Positions 1 through 5,213 of a stretch of 6,670 nt of DNA are shown in pieces; the stretch's first letter is position 1; every line of letters begins with the position of its first letter. A program made the position numbers and the translations under genes. Source of the DNA: Vulcanimicrobiota bacterium. Lineage in GTDB: Bacteria; Vulcanimicrobiota; Vulcanimicrobiia; Vulcanimicrobiales; Vulcanimicrobiaceae. Below the pieces are notes generated by a model. That model had not been told where the DNA came from, made no database searches, and worked only from the letters and a program-made list of their open reading frames with translations. Location of the stretch: the NCBI GenBank assembly GCA_003167055.1, contig PMUE01000050.1, forward strand, positions 1 to 6,670, in the 5' to 3' direction.

Positions 1-410
1 TGTCGCTGGTGCAGCGTCCGAAGGATTTCGATGTGATCCTCACCGAAAACATGTTCGGCGACATTCTCTCCGACGAAGCCGCGATCATCACCGGATCGAT
101 CGGCACCTTGCCGAGCGCGAGCCTCGGAGAAGGGGGGACGCCGGGCAAGCAATTCGGCATGTACGAGCCGATCGGCGGCACGGCGCCGGATATCACCGGC
201 AAAGGCGTCGCCAATCCCACCGCCGCGATTCTTTCCGCAGCACTGCTCCTGCGCTACAGTCTCGACGACGAGGCGAACGCGTTGCGCATCGAGCGCGCGG
301 TGGATGCCGTCTACGCGTCCGGAAAGCGCACTGCCGATGTCGCCGCCGGGTCGTCGTCGCTTGGAACCACGGCATTTACCGATGCCGTGCTTGCGGCGCT
401 CAAACCGTGA
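1..410 (+). CDS. leuB: 3-isopropylmalate dehydrogenase, C-terminal part (5' end outside window)
   Basis: LeuB oxidises and decarboxylates 3-isopropylmalate with NAD+ in the third step of leucine synthesis, in the cytoplasm. About 135 C-terminal residues are visible; the family is usually near 350-360, so the start lies upstream of the window. The reading frame is open from base 3 to the TGA at 408-410. Seen directly: the substrate/metal segment ENMFGDILSDEA with its two aspartates, then GSIGTLPSASLG, then the NAD-binding stretch YEPIGGTAPDITGKG followed by ANPTAAILS. The GG form of that loop also occurs in E. coli LeuB, as I recall it, so it is not a defect. The C-terminal GKRT-D pattern fits the family. 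The related isocitrate and tartrate dehydrogenases are less likely given the LeuB-type NAD loop. The stop overlaps the start of the next gene by 4 bp (GTGA), suggesting translational coupling. Confidence 0.93.
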   Translation, partial: SLVQRPKDFDVILTENMFGDILSDEAAIITGSIGTLPSASLGEGGTPGKQFGMYEPIGGTAPDITGKGVANPTAAILSAALLLRYSLDDEANALRIERAVDAVYASGKRTADVAAGSSSLGTTAFTDAVLAALKP

Positions 411-1396
411 GCGATCGTCTCGTTAGCGCGCCCGCTCGGATCGGCGCGTTTGGCATGTACGTGCCGCAGCGCGTACTGACCAACGCCGACTTCGAGAAGA
501 TGTTCGAGACCAGTGACGAGTGGATCGTACAGCGCACGGGGATTCGGACGCGTCACGTGGTCGCCGAAGACCAATACTCGAGCCATCTAGCGATCGGGGC
601 AATCGACGATCTGCTCGCCCATTATCCGCACGTCGACTTACGCGAGATCGATTATCTGATCGTCAACACGACGACGCCCGACTACGCGTATCCGAGCGTT
701 GCCGCGATGCTACAAGCCCATTACGATTTGCCCAAGAGCGTCGGTGCGCTCGACATCGCGACCGCGTGCGCAGGATTCGCTTATGCGATCAATCTCGCGT
801 GCGGCTTGATTGCGAGCGGTGAATGCGACCGCGTGCTGGCGATTGCCGCCGATTCGCTCACGCGCAGCGTCGACTACAGCGACCGTTCGACTGCGGTGCT
901 CTTCGGCGACGGCGCCGGCGTCGGGCTCATCGAGCGTAGCGACACGCCACAGATCTTTGGGATGAGTCACGGCTCGGACGGCACGGGCGGGCGCTTTCTC
1001 TACCGCACTGGTGTGCGCACCGAAATCAACGGCGCGATCGACGAGTCGCGATTTCTGCGGCAAAACGGACGCGAAGTCTATCGCTGGGTGCTCGAGAACG
1101 TGCCGAACGACATCGAGCGCATTCTGCGCCGTTCGGGTTTGACGCTGGATGCAATCGACTGGTTCGTTCCGCACAGCGCAAATCTGCGCATGATCGAGGC
1201 GCTGTGCAAACGCATCGGCTTCCCGATCGAACGGACGCTGCTCTCGGTGACGGACTACGGCAACACGTCGGCGGTGAGCATTCCGCTGGCGCTGATTCCG
1301 GCGGTGCGCGATGGGCGCGTCAAGCCGGGCGATCGCGTGTTGATCATGGGCTTCGGCGGCGGACTGGTCACCTCGGGGTGTGTCGCGCTTCTTTAG
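407..1396 (+). CDS. fabH: Beta-ketoacyl-ACP synthase III (FabH, FabHB-like)
   Basis: KAS III condenses an acyl-CoA primer with malonyl-ACP to start fatty acid chains in the cytoplasmic type II pathway. The 329-residue length is normal. The catalytic triad is visible: Cys121 in ATACAGF, His256 in VPHSANLRMI and Asn286 in DYGNTSA. The N-terminal TSDEWIVQRTGIRTR and the glycine-rich C-terminal GFGGGLVTSG are family hallmarks. The His motif reads HSAN rather than the commoner HQAN; I recall HSAN in the Bacillus FabHB (YhfB) branch, which uses branched primers, so a branched-chain preference is possible but not shown. The GTG start at 407 is chosen because it overlaps the leuB stop by 4 bp and the family N-terminus follows within a few residues; no Shine-Dalgarno site is seen, fitting coupled translation. 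It ends 16 bp before a convergent lipoprotein gene. Confidence 0.93.
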   Translation: MSDRLVSAPARIGAFGMYVPQRVLTNADFEKMFETSDEWIVQRTGIRTRHVVAEDQYSSHLAIGAIDDLLAHYPHVDLREIDYLIVNTTTPDYAYPSVAAMLQAHYDLPKSVGALDIATACAGFAYAINLACGLIASGECDRVLAIAADSLTRSVDYSDRSTAVLFGDGAGVGLIERSDTPQIFGMSHGSDGTGGRFLYRTGVRTEINGAIDESRFLRQNGREVYRWVLENVPNDIERILRRSGLTLDAIDWFVPHSANLRMIEALCKRIGFPIERTLLSVTDYGNTSAVSIPLALIPAVRDGRVKPGDRVLIMGFGGGLVTSGCVALL

Positions 1397-1412
1397 TCCG
1401 CGCCGCTTGAGG

Positions 1413-1835
1413 CTATTGCGTCGTAAATGATCCGAGCGTTGGCGTTGACGTGAAAGGTGCACAGTCGCTGCCGCCGATGGTATACGTGTACTCGACGGTG
1501 TAGGTCGTGCCGGCCGAGAGCGGTGTCGGAACCGCGGCGATCGACTGCGGCAATGCGCCTTCGGGTGTCGGTGTCGGAGTAGGGGCCGGCTCCAATGTCC
1601 CAAGGGCAATCGTTTGTGCGCCGGCGATTAGTTTAATACCGGAGGTTGGCCCAAACCCGGCAAAAACGATATCGCTGAGATTGTCCGGAACGCCGGTTGC
1701 ACCGGGCGCGGGATAGACCATATCGAAAGCCGGCTGGACCGGAACTGAACAGATCGGTAGCGACGTACTACCGCTGCACGCTGTCGCTGCCGCGACGACC
1801 ATAAGTGCAAGGGCGGCGAACGTTGAGCGTCTCAT
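1413..1835 (-). CDS. Small secreted lipoprotein with a single Ig-like domain
   Basis: A 140-residue protein. The N-terminus MRRSTFAALALMVVAAATAC is a signal peptide with a lipobox-like end (A-T-A-C, weak at -3), so Cys20 is the likely lipidation site. Residues about 38-140 look like a bacterial Ig-like (Big_5-type) beta sandwich: YPAPGATGVP opens the domain, and SAGTTYTVEYTYTI and a terminal GSFTTQ give its last strands. A proline/threonine stretch PAPTPTPTPEG at residues 83-93 forms a probable flexible loop. Cys29 and Cys125 could make one disulphide outside the membrane. The ATG at 1833-1835 is preferred over frame extensions upstream because it places the signal peptide at the N-terminus. 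It lies 2 nt after the stop of the preceding lipoprotein gene, so the two are probably one transcript. Ligand and role are unknown; the Ig-like assignment is moderate. Confidence 0.8.
   Translation of the reverse strand: MRRSTFAALALMVVAAATACSGSTSLPICSVPVQPAFDMVYPAPGATGVPDNLSDIVFAGFGPTSGIKLIAGAQTIALGTLEPAPTPTPTPEGALPQSIAAVPTPLSAGTTYTVEYTYTIGGSDCAPFTSTPTLGSFTTQ
1564..1581. repeat. Short tandem hexamer encoding the Pro-Thr loop
   Basis: Two perfect copies of GGTGTC (1564-1569, 1570-1575) are followed by a related GGAGTA. On the minus strand they encode the alternating Thr-Pro run of the Ig-like lipoprotein. Such a short array could change length by slippage without shifting the frame, but nothing here shows that it does. 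Confidence 0.5.
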
Positions 1836-1837
1836 CA

Positions 1838-2200
1838 CTAGGCTTTCACGTGCTCGGTGACCCAGGTGCGGCCGATGAAGTCTATCAGCCGCACGGTGAG
1901 CAGCCCGTGCTGATGCGGATGCGATGCGCTCCAGGCGGCACGCCAATCGTGTGACGCGCGCGCTCTAAACGCAGCGACGGCGTCGTCATCGGTCGAGATG
2001 TAGCCGTTCGCGTCGATTGAGATGTCGAGCCGCGTCCCCTTCGGATCGAACGAGACGACGATGTCAGGATATTTCGCTTTGAGTGGTGCGAGTGCCGCGG
2101 TTTCGTTGGCCGCAATCCGCTCTTGTGCCGAGGGCGGCGGTGAACATGCCGCGAGGGCGACGAGCAGCGCGAGACCCGCGCGCGACCATAGCGTTGCCAT
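1838..2200 (-). CDS. Small lipoprotein of unknown function
   Basis: A 120-residue protein I do not recognise. The N-terminus MATLWSRAGLALLVALAACS is a clear lipoprotein signal, with lipobox LAAC and Cys19 as the lipidation site, leaving about 102 mature residues with no further cysteine. The mature part begins with a helix-prone segment (QERIAANETAALAPLKAKYP). A strand-rich part follows (IVVSFD, TRLDISIDANGYIS), then an Asp run DDD, a tryptophan-containing helix DWRAAW, a histidine-rich HPHQHG (residues about 93-98) and closing strands LLTVRLIDFIGRTWV. This looks like one small compact alpha/beta domain. The ATG at 2198-2200 is chosen because the signal peptide starts there; no Shine-Dalgarno site precedes it. 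The gene is the first of a two-gene minus-strand unit and is divergent from the flagellar run, with 44 bp between start codons. Confidence 0.8.
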   Translation of the reverse strand: MATLWSRAGLALLVALAACSPPPSAQERIAANETAALAPLKAKYPDIVVSFDPKGTRLDISIDANGYISTDDDAVAAFRARASHDWRAAWSASHPHQHGLLTVRLIDFIGRTWVTEHVKA

Positions 2201-2244
2201 ACGGCGGTCACGATTCGGCCATAGGCACGCCCTACCATGCGCGC
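2201..2244. promoter_or_regulatory. Divergent intergenic region (44 bp)
   Basis: The only sequence between the start codons of the minus-strand lipoprotein pair and the plus-strand flagellar run. Promoters for both units must lie here or extend into the flanking coding sequence. I find no convincing -35/-10 pair, no sigma-28 type element (TAAA then GCCGATAA), and no good Shine-Dalgarno site for either gene. With so little leader, one or both messages could be leaderless or nearly so. The assignment rests on position only. Confidence 0.35.
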
Positions 2245-2763
2245 ATGGACGGAATCGCCTGGGCCTCGAGCGCCATGGTTGCCGCGCGCACGCGCCTCGA
2301 CATCGCTACCGACAATCTTGCCAACGTTTCCAGCGACGGCTTTCATGCCGCGATCGCTCGGGGCAGGCTGACCGCTCACGGCGTCGAGATCGCACGAGTG
2401 GGCACTTCGGATCATGGCGCCTACCGCCGGACGGGGCGGCCGGACGATCACGCGATTGTCGGAGACGGCACGTTTGTGCTGCGGTCGGCCAACGGCACGA
2501 CGACGCAGACGCGCAACGGCGCATTCGAGCGCGACCGGTTCGGTGCATTGCGCGACGCGGCCGGACGCACGCTCGTCGCTACGACCCTGGCGCCGGGCGC
2601 CAGCGTTCGAAGTGGATTTCTCGAGACGTCCGACGTCAACGCGATCGGCGAAATGGTCAACGTCCTCACCTCACAGCGATCGTTTGAGAGCGCCGAAAAG
2701 GTCGTGGCTGCAATCGACGGCATTCGGCAGAAGAGCAGCGACGACGTCGCGAGGATCAAATAG
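2245..2763 (+). CDS. flgF: Flagellar basal-body rod protein, short FlgF-like
   Basis: Rod proteins polymerise through the periplasm to form the flagellar drive shaft and are exported by the flagellar type III system without a cleaved signal. This one has 172 residues. Residues 1-34 form the N-terminal D0 helix, including the signature DIATDNLANVSSDGF. Residues 70-113 match the D1 core shared by FlgE, FlgF and FlgG: IVGDGTFVL, then TQTRNGAFERDRFGAL and DAAGRTLV. Residues 124-165 form the C-terminal D0 helix: GFLETSDVNAIGEMVN, then TSQRSFESAEKVV. Typical FlgF has about 240-250 residues; here the outer D2 domain expected between about residues 113 and 122 is missing. Length and helix ends also recall FlgC, but FlgC lacks the GDG core. 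The ATG at 2245 is chosen because the family N-terminus begins there. First gene of the flagellar run; its stop shares one base with the next start (TAGTG). Confidence 0.78.
   Translation: MDGIAWASSAMVAARTRLDIATDNLANVSSDGFHAAIARGRLTAHGVEIARVGTSDHGAYRRTGRPDDHAIVGDGTFVLRSANGTTTQTRNGAFERDRFGALRDAAGRTLVATTLAPGASVRSGFLETSDVNAIGEMVNVLTSQRSFESAEKVVAAIDGIRQKSSDDVARIK
2751..2756 (+). promoter_or_regulatory. Shine-Dalgarno site for the flgG-like gene
   Basis: GAGGAT lies inside the last codons of the upstream rod gene, with its GAGG ending 8 nt before the GTG at 2763. It supports GTG 2763 as the true start of the flgG-like gene. Confidence 0.6.
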
Positions 2764-3488
2764 TGGATCGCGCGCTCTTCGCGGCGGCAAGCGGCATGGC
2801 CGCGCAGCAACAGCAGCTCGACACAATCGCCGACAATCTCGCCAACGCCGACGTGGTCGGCTTCAAATTGAGCGAAGACGAGTTCGCGGCGCTGGCGGCG
2901 CCGGGAACGCCCGGTGTAGGAACGATCCGCACCGGTGAACATGCGCTCTTCAAAGCGGGCAAGCTCGAGCGCAGCAACGGTCCGTTCGATGTTGCGATCG
3001 ACGGCGACGGATTTTTCGTCGTGACCGATTGGACGCGCCGGGCATACACGCGCGCGGGTGACTTCTCTCGCGCCGCCGATGGCACGCTGCGCAACGCGCA
3101 GGGATGGCAACTGGCCGGCGTGCGTATTCCGCCCGACGCGCTCACCGCGAGCGTGACGCGAGACGGCGCGGTGACGGCGACGACAACGGCCGGGACGCAG
3201 GTGGTCGCGCACCTGCGCCTGGCGGAATTCGCGGCGCCGGAACACTTGGAAAGCGTCGACGGCTCGCTGTTTCTGCAGACGCCGCAGTCCGGCCGCCCGC
3301 GACTCGTGAGCCCAGGCGGCGCAGATGGTCCGAATCTGCGCTTCGGCATGCTCGAACAATCCAACGTCTCGATCGTCGAATCGATGATGCAAATCCTCAC
3401 CGCGCAACGCGCCTACGAGGCCAACGCCAAAGGCATTCAGGCCGCCGACGAAATGCTGCGCATCGCCGACAACCTGCAGCGTGGATAG
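2763..3488 (+). CDS. flgG: Flagellar basal-body rod protein FlgG (distal rod)
   Basis: FlgG builds the distal rod that passes through the outer envelope. The protein has 241 residues, against about 260 in enteric FlgG. The N-terminal D0 helix includes GMAAQQQQLDTIADNLANAD and GFK at 33-35. The D1 core reads DVAIDGDGFFVV (77-88) and AYTRAGDFSRAADGTL (94-109). The D2 part contains RIPPDALTASVTRDGAV (121-137) and the LRLAEFAAPEHLESVDGSLF stretch (151-170). The C-terminus has MLEQSNVSIVESMMQ, then LTAQRAYEANAKGIQAADEM. That C-terminal pattern is FlgG-like; the start MDRALF is somewhat FlgF-like, so a second FlgF paralogue is the main alternative. The segment between GFK and DVAI is about 40 residues, roughly 18 shorter than my recollection of E. 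coli FlgG. The GTG start has a good ribosome site, and the 3' end overlaps the next gene by 8 bp. Confidence 0.85.
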   Translation: MDRALFAAASGMAAQQQQLDTIADNLANADVVGFKLSEDEFAALAAPGTPGVGTIRTGEHALFKAGKLERSNGPFDVAIDGDGFFVVTDWTRRAYTRAGDFSRAADGTLRNAQGWQLAGVRIPPDALTASVTRDGAVTATTTAGTQVVAHLRLAEFAAPEHLESVDGSLFLQTPQSGRPRLVSPGGADGPNLRFGMLEQSNVSIVESMMQILTAQRAYEANAKGIQAADEMLRIADNLQRG

Positions 3489-3639
3489 TCTTGCGACGCA
3501 GCGCGCCGGCATCACGCTCGAGGCGCTGATCTTTACCGAAGCGCTCAAGCCGCTGATGCGCGACGCCGATCCGCTCGGCGGCTACGGCACGACCTATTTT
3601 GCGCAGCTCCTCGCAATGAAACTCGAAGGCCGTGACTGA
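3481..3639 (+). CDS. Minimal FlgJ-like rod-binding protein
   Basis: A 52-codon frame from GTG 3481 to TGA 3637-3639, overlapping the flgG-like gene by 8 bp and the sigma gene by 8 bp. It fills exactly the space between them. The product contains TLEALIFTEALKPLMRDADP followed by GGYGTTYFAQLLAMKLEGRD. This matches the shape of the FlgJ N-terminal rod-binding domain (PF10135): a helix with a FE-LL--M-K/L-M pattern, a short glycine/polar linker, and a second helix ending in a L--MLA--LA pattern. Full FlgJ in enterics adds a muramidase domain, absent here; many other bacteria carry only the rod-binding part, usually about 100 residues, so this one is unusually short. It would cap or scaffold rod growth. 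No Shine-Dalgarno site is seen; coupling to the upstream gene is likely. The assignment rests on position and pattern, not on alignment. Confidence 0.62.
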   Translation: MDSLATQRAGITLEALIFTEALKPLMRDADPLGGYGTTYFAQLLAMKLEGRD

Positions 3640-4303
3640 GCCCGAGCGCGAGGCGCAGATTCGCGCACTGTTGCCGCTGGTGCGTCGCATTGCACGGCGT
3701 ATCAGCCGACTGGTCCCGTGCGACTACGACGATCTCGTTGGCGACGGAAGCATCGGTCTGATTCGCGCGGTCGACAATTTCGATCCGTCGCGCGGCACGT
3801 CGCTCGAGCACTACGCGCGCCATCTGATCTCGGGCGCGATGCTCAACGGCATTCGTCGCATGGATCCGGTAGCCGAGCGGACACGCCGCGCGATGCGGGA
3901 CGGTGAAGTGGAGCGCTATCAAATCGCCGGCGAACGAGGCAGCGTCCCGACGCTCGATGAGATGGAGCAACGGCGTCCCGGGTTCGTGCGGGCAACGCTG
4001 GCCGTGACGCTGGGCGTCCCGCTCTCACTCGATCGCCCACTGCCCGAGGGCGAACGCACGCGCACGGATTGGAGCAACGATCCGGCGACGCTGCTCGAGC
4101 AGCGCAGCGCGTGCGAGACGATCGGCGCAGCCGTCGACGCGTTGCCGGCGCGGCAACGGCAGGTCATTCGCGAGCACTACTACGGCGAATGGTCGCTGCG
4201 CGACGTCGGACGGCGGATGCGTATCTCGCCCCAGCGCGCCTCCCAGCTGCACATCGCGGCGGTGAAGAAACTGCGCCGGAGTCTGCATGCTTCGCCGCCT
4301 TGA
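3632..4303 (+). CDS. fliA: RNA polymerase sigma factor, FliA/sigma-28 family
   Basis: Sigma-28 directs RNA polymerase to late flagellar and chemotaxis promoters. The 223-residue length is typical. Region 2 spans about residues 12-86: LLPLVRRIARRI, then CDYDDLVGDGSIGLIRAVDN, FDPSRGTSLEHYARHLISGA and NGIRRMDPVAERTRR; the last fits the FliA region 2.4 pattern. Region 3 lies around 92-140. Region 4 covers about 168-217, starting ALPARQRQVIREHYYG, with the helix-turn-helix in WSLRDVGRRMRISPQRASQL. A GAAGG at 3625-3629 sits only 2 nt from the GTG start, too close to be ideal, so coupling through the 8-bp overlap with the FlgJ-like gene probably helps. Its place directly behind rod genes supports the flagellar role. 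WhiG or another SigB/SigF-group factor is a less likely alternative. It overlaps the next small gene by 17 bp. Confidence 0.9.
   Translation: MTEPEREAQIRALLPLVRRIARRISRLVPCDYDDLVGDGSIGLIRAVDNFDPSRGTSLEHYARHLISGAMLNGIRRMDPVAERTRRAMRDGEVERYQIAGERGSVPTLDEMEQRRPGFVRATLAVTLGVPLSLDRPLPEGERTRTDWSNDPATLLEQRSACETIGAAVDALPARQRQVIREHYYGEWSLRDVGRRMRISPQRASQLHIAAVKKLRRSLHASPP
4278..4281 (+). promoter_or_regulatory. Shine-Dalgarno site for the 103-residue gene
   Basis: GGAG inside the end of the sigma-28 gene, 5 nt before ATG 4287. It is among the better ribosome sites in the window and supports translation of the small downstream gene from this start. Confidence 0.55.
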
Positions 4304-4598
4304 CGGCGACGAGCCGCGCACCCCTGCGCCTGCGCTGCACGCCGGGGCGATCGCGACCGAGCAGGCCATAGAGGCGATCGGTGAAAGTGATGCGGACACC
4401 TCGCTCCTGCCGCGCGATCATCCAAAATGGGCACGCGACGCGGTCACGCTCTCGCAGCGCGCGCGAGAAATCATCGCGCGGCTGCGGCCGGTCGCGATCA
4501 AGATCCTGACTTTCTGGGATCACCGTATCCGCAGCGCCTTCGTCAGCGGGAGCCGCGTGTCGGTCGATCCGAGCGGCAGCTATCGCGTCGAACCCTGA
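4287..4598 (+). CDS. Small protein after sigma-28; candidate divergent FlgM anti-sigma factor
   Basis: A 103-residue soluble protein with no signal peptide, no transmembrane segment and no cysteine. I do not recognise it with confidence. The N-terminal half is polar and probably disordered (ATEQAIEAIGESDADTSLLP). Residues 51-64 read DAVTLSQRAREIIA, resembling the D-x-V-x-[LI]-S-x-x-A-[KR]-E motif found in many FlgM proteins ahead of their sigma-binding helices. The tail ends SVDPSGSYRVEP, where FlgM often has an IxxGxYxV-D/N pattern before its last helix. The order is not identical, and the last FlgM helix is absent or replaced. FlgM is intrinsically disordered, about 70-105 residues long, and often sits near fliA, so length and position fit. 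The start has a GGAG site, and the gene overlaps fliA by 17 bp, arguing for a real coupled product. An unrelated motility protein remains possible. Confidence 0.6.
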   Translation: MLRRLDGDEPRTPAPALHAGAIATEQAIEAIGESDADTSLLPRDHPKWARDAVTLSQRAREIIARLRPVAIKILTFWDHRIRSAFVSGSRVSVDPSGSYRVEP

Positions 4599-4643
4599 TC
4601 GCCGCCAACACGTCGGGGGAGTTGCCGCCTCTAGTATGAAGAG
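4599..4643 (+). promoter_or_regulatory. Gap before the ECF operon, with likely ribosome site at 4638-4643
   Basis: The 45-bp gap between the flagellar run and the ECF sigma gene, one of only two non-overlapping plus-strand junctions. GAAGAG at 4638-4643 touches ATG 4644 but lies 9 nt before ATG 4653, so the second in-frame ATG is the better spaced start. A TAGTAT at 4632-4637 is a partial match to a -10 box but has no good -35 partner. No terminator hairpin was seen, so read-through from the flagellar unit is possible. Confidence 0.35.
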
Positions 4644-5213
4644 ATGGCCACCATGGGTTCGTGGGAATCACACCAGCCGACAATCGATGCAGCGCGCGCC
4701 GGCGAGGGCGCCGCGCTCGAAGCGTTGATCTCGGCCATCTGGCCGCATGCCTTTCGGATCGCCCTTTCGATTCTGCGGCATCCGATGGCAGCGGAGGATG
4801 CTGCCCAAGAGGCATGTGCTCGCGTCGTCGCGGCGATCGGCGGACTGCGCAGCAGCGCGGCATTCGGCGTTTGGTTCTATCGGCTGGTCGTGCGCGAGTC
4901 AATGCGGATCGAGCGACGCGCTCCCGCGCACGAGGTGCTCGATCCTAATGCGCTTGCATCGGCGACGCCGCTCACCGACGCGCTCGTTCGTGCCGACATC
5001 TTTCGCGCGCTTGGTGTGCTGCCGGCGCGGCAGCGCGCCGTGGTTGCACTCCACTACTATGCCGATTTGAATAGCCGCGAGATCGCCGAGATTCTCGGAA
5101 CGCCCGAGGGAACGGTTCGCTATCATCTCTCGCTTGCGCGCCGCCGGTTGGAATCGCTGCTCTCGGCGCACCGTCCCGCGGTTCCGGCCGAGGTACTCTT
5201 TGATGCCGGTTGA
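4644..5213 (+). CDS. ECF-family RNA polymerase sigma factor
   Basis: Extracytoplasmic-function sigma factors carry only regions 2 and 4 and are usually held inactive by a membrane anti-sigma factor until an envelope signal arrives. The 189-residue length is typical. Region 2 covers about residues 25-92: ALISAIWPHAFRIALSILRH, then AAEDAAQEACARVVAAIGGL, then FGVWFYRLVVRESMRIERR. A variable linker spans about 93-115. Region 4 covers about 117-174: ALGVLPARQRAVVALHYYAD, then the helix-turn-helix NSREIAEILGTPEGTVRYHL and ARRRLESLL. There is no extra C-terminal domain. Two in-frame starts exist, ATG 4644 and ATG 4653; spacing from GAAGAG favours 4653 (186 residues). The gene overlaps the following small membrane-protein gene by 11 bp, the usual arrangement for an ECF factor and its regulator. 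The subgroup and target promoters cannot be told from sequence alone. Confidence 0.92.
   Translation: MATMGSWESHQPTIDAARAGEGAALEALISAIWPHAFRIALSILRHPMAAEDAAQEACARVVAAIGGLRSSAAFGVWFYRLVVRESMRIERRAPAHEVLDPNALASATPLTDALVRADIFRALGVLPARQRAVVALHYYADLNSREIAEILGTPEGTVRYHLSLARRRLESLLSAHRPAVPAEVLFDAG
5190..5194 (+). promoter_or_regulatory. Shine-Dalgarno site for the small membrane-protein gene
   Basis: GAGGT near the end of the ECF gene, with its GAGG ending 9 nt before ATG 5203. It fixes ATG 5203 as the start of the small membrane protein rather than frame extensions further upstream. Confidence 0.6.

Noticed and set aside
169..215. GG instead of HG in the LeuB NAD-binding loop as a lost catalytic residue
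   Set aside because: E. coli LeuB, as I recall it, has the same GG form, so this is ordinary family variation.
1397..1412. Possible terminator between the convergent fabH and lipoprotein genes
   Set aside because: Only 16 bp is available, and I could not fold a convincing GC hairpin with a T run on either strand.
710..1609. Minus-strand open frame (299 codons) opposite fabH
   Set aside because: It runs through fabH and into the lipoprotein gene in another frame, with an Arg/His/Pro-rich product and no domain. It is a shadow of fabH codon bias.
1836..1946. Upstream extension of the Ig-like lipoprotein by 37 codons
   Set aside because: It would bury the signal peptide inside the protein and overlap the preceding lipoprotein gene; ATG 1835 gives a normal export signal.
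2083..2244. Upstream extension of the FlgF-like gene by 54 codons
   Set aside because: The extra residues are antisense to the lipoprotein gene and unlike any rod protein, while the family N-terminus begins precisely at ATG 2245.
2448..3548. Long minus-strand open frame (366 codons) opposite the two rod genes
   Set aside because: It lies entirely antisense to well-supported flagellar genes, its product is arginine-rich with no recognisable motif, and long antisense frames are common in GC-rich coding DNA.
4632..4637. TAGTAT as a -10 promoter element before the ECF gene
   Set aside because: Only four of six bases match the usual consensus and there is no plausible -35 at the right spacing; noted but not called as a promoter.
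4143..5032. Identical 13-bp TGCCGGCGCGGCA at 4143-4155 and 5020-5032, each able to form a 5-bp stem
   Set aside because: Both copies encode the same LPAR-Q start of sigma region 4 in homologous proteins, so shared protein sequence and codon bias explain it.
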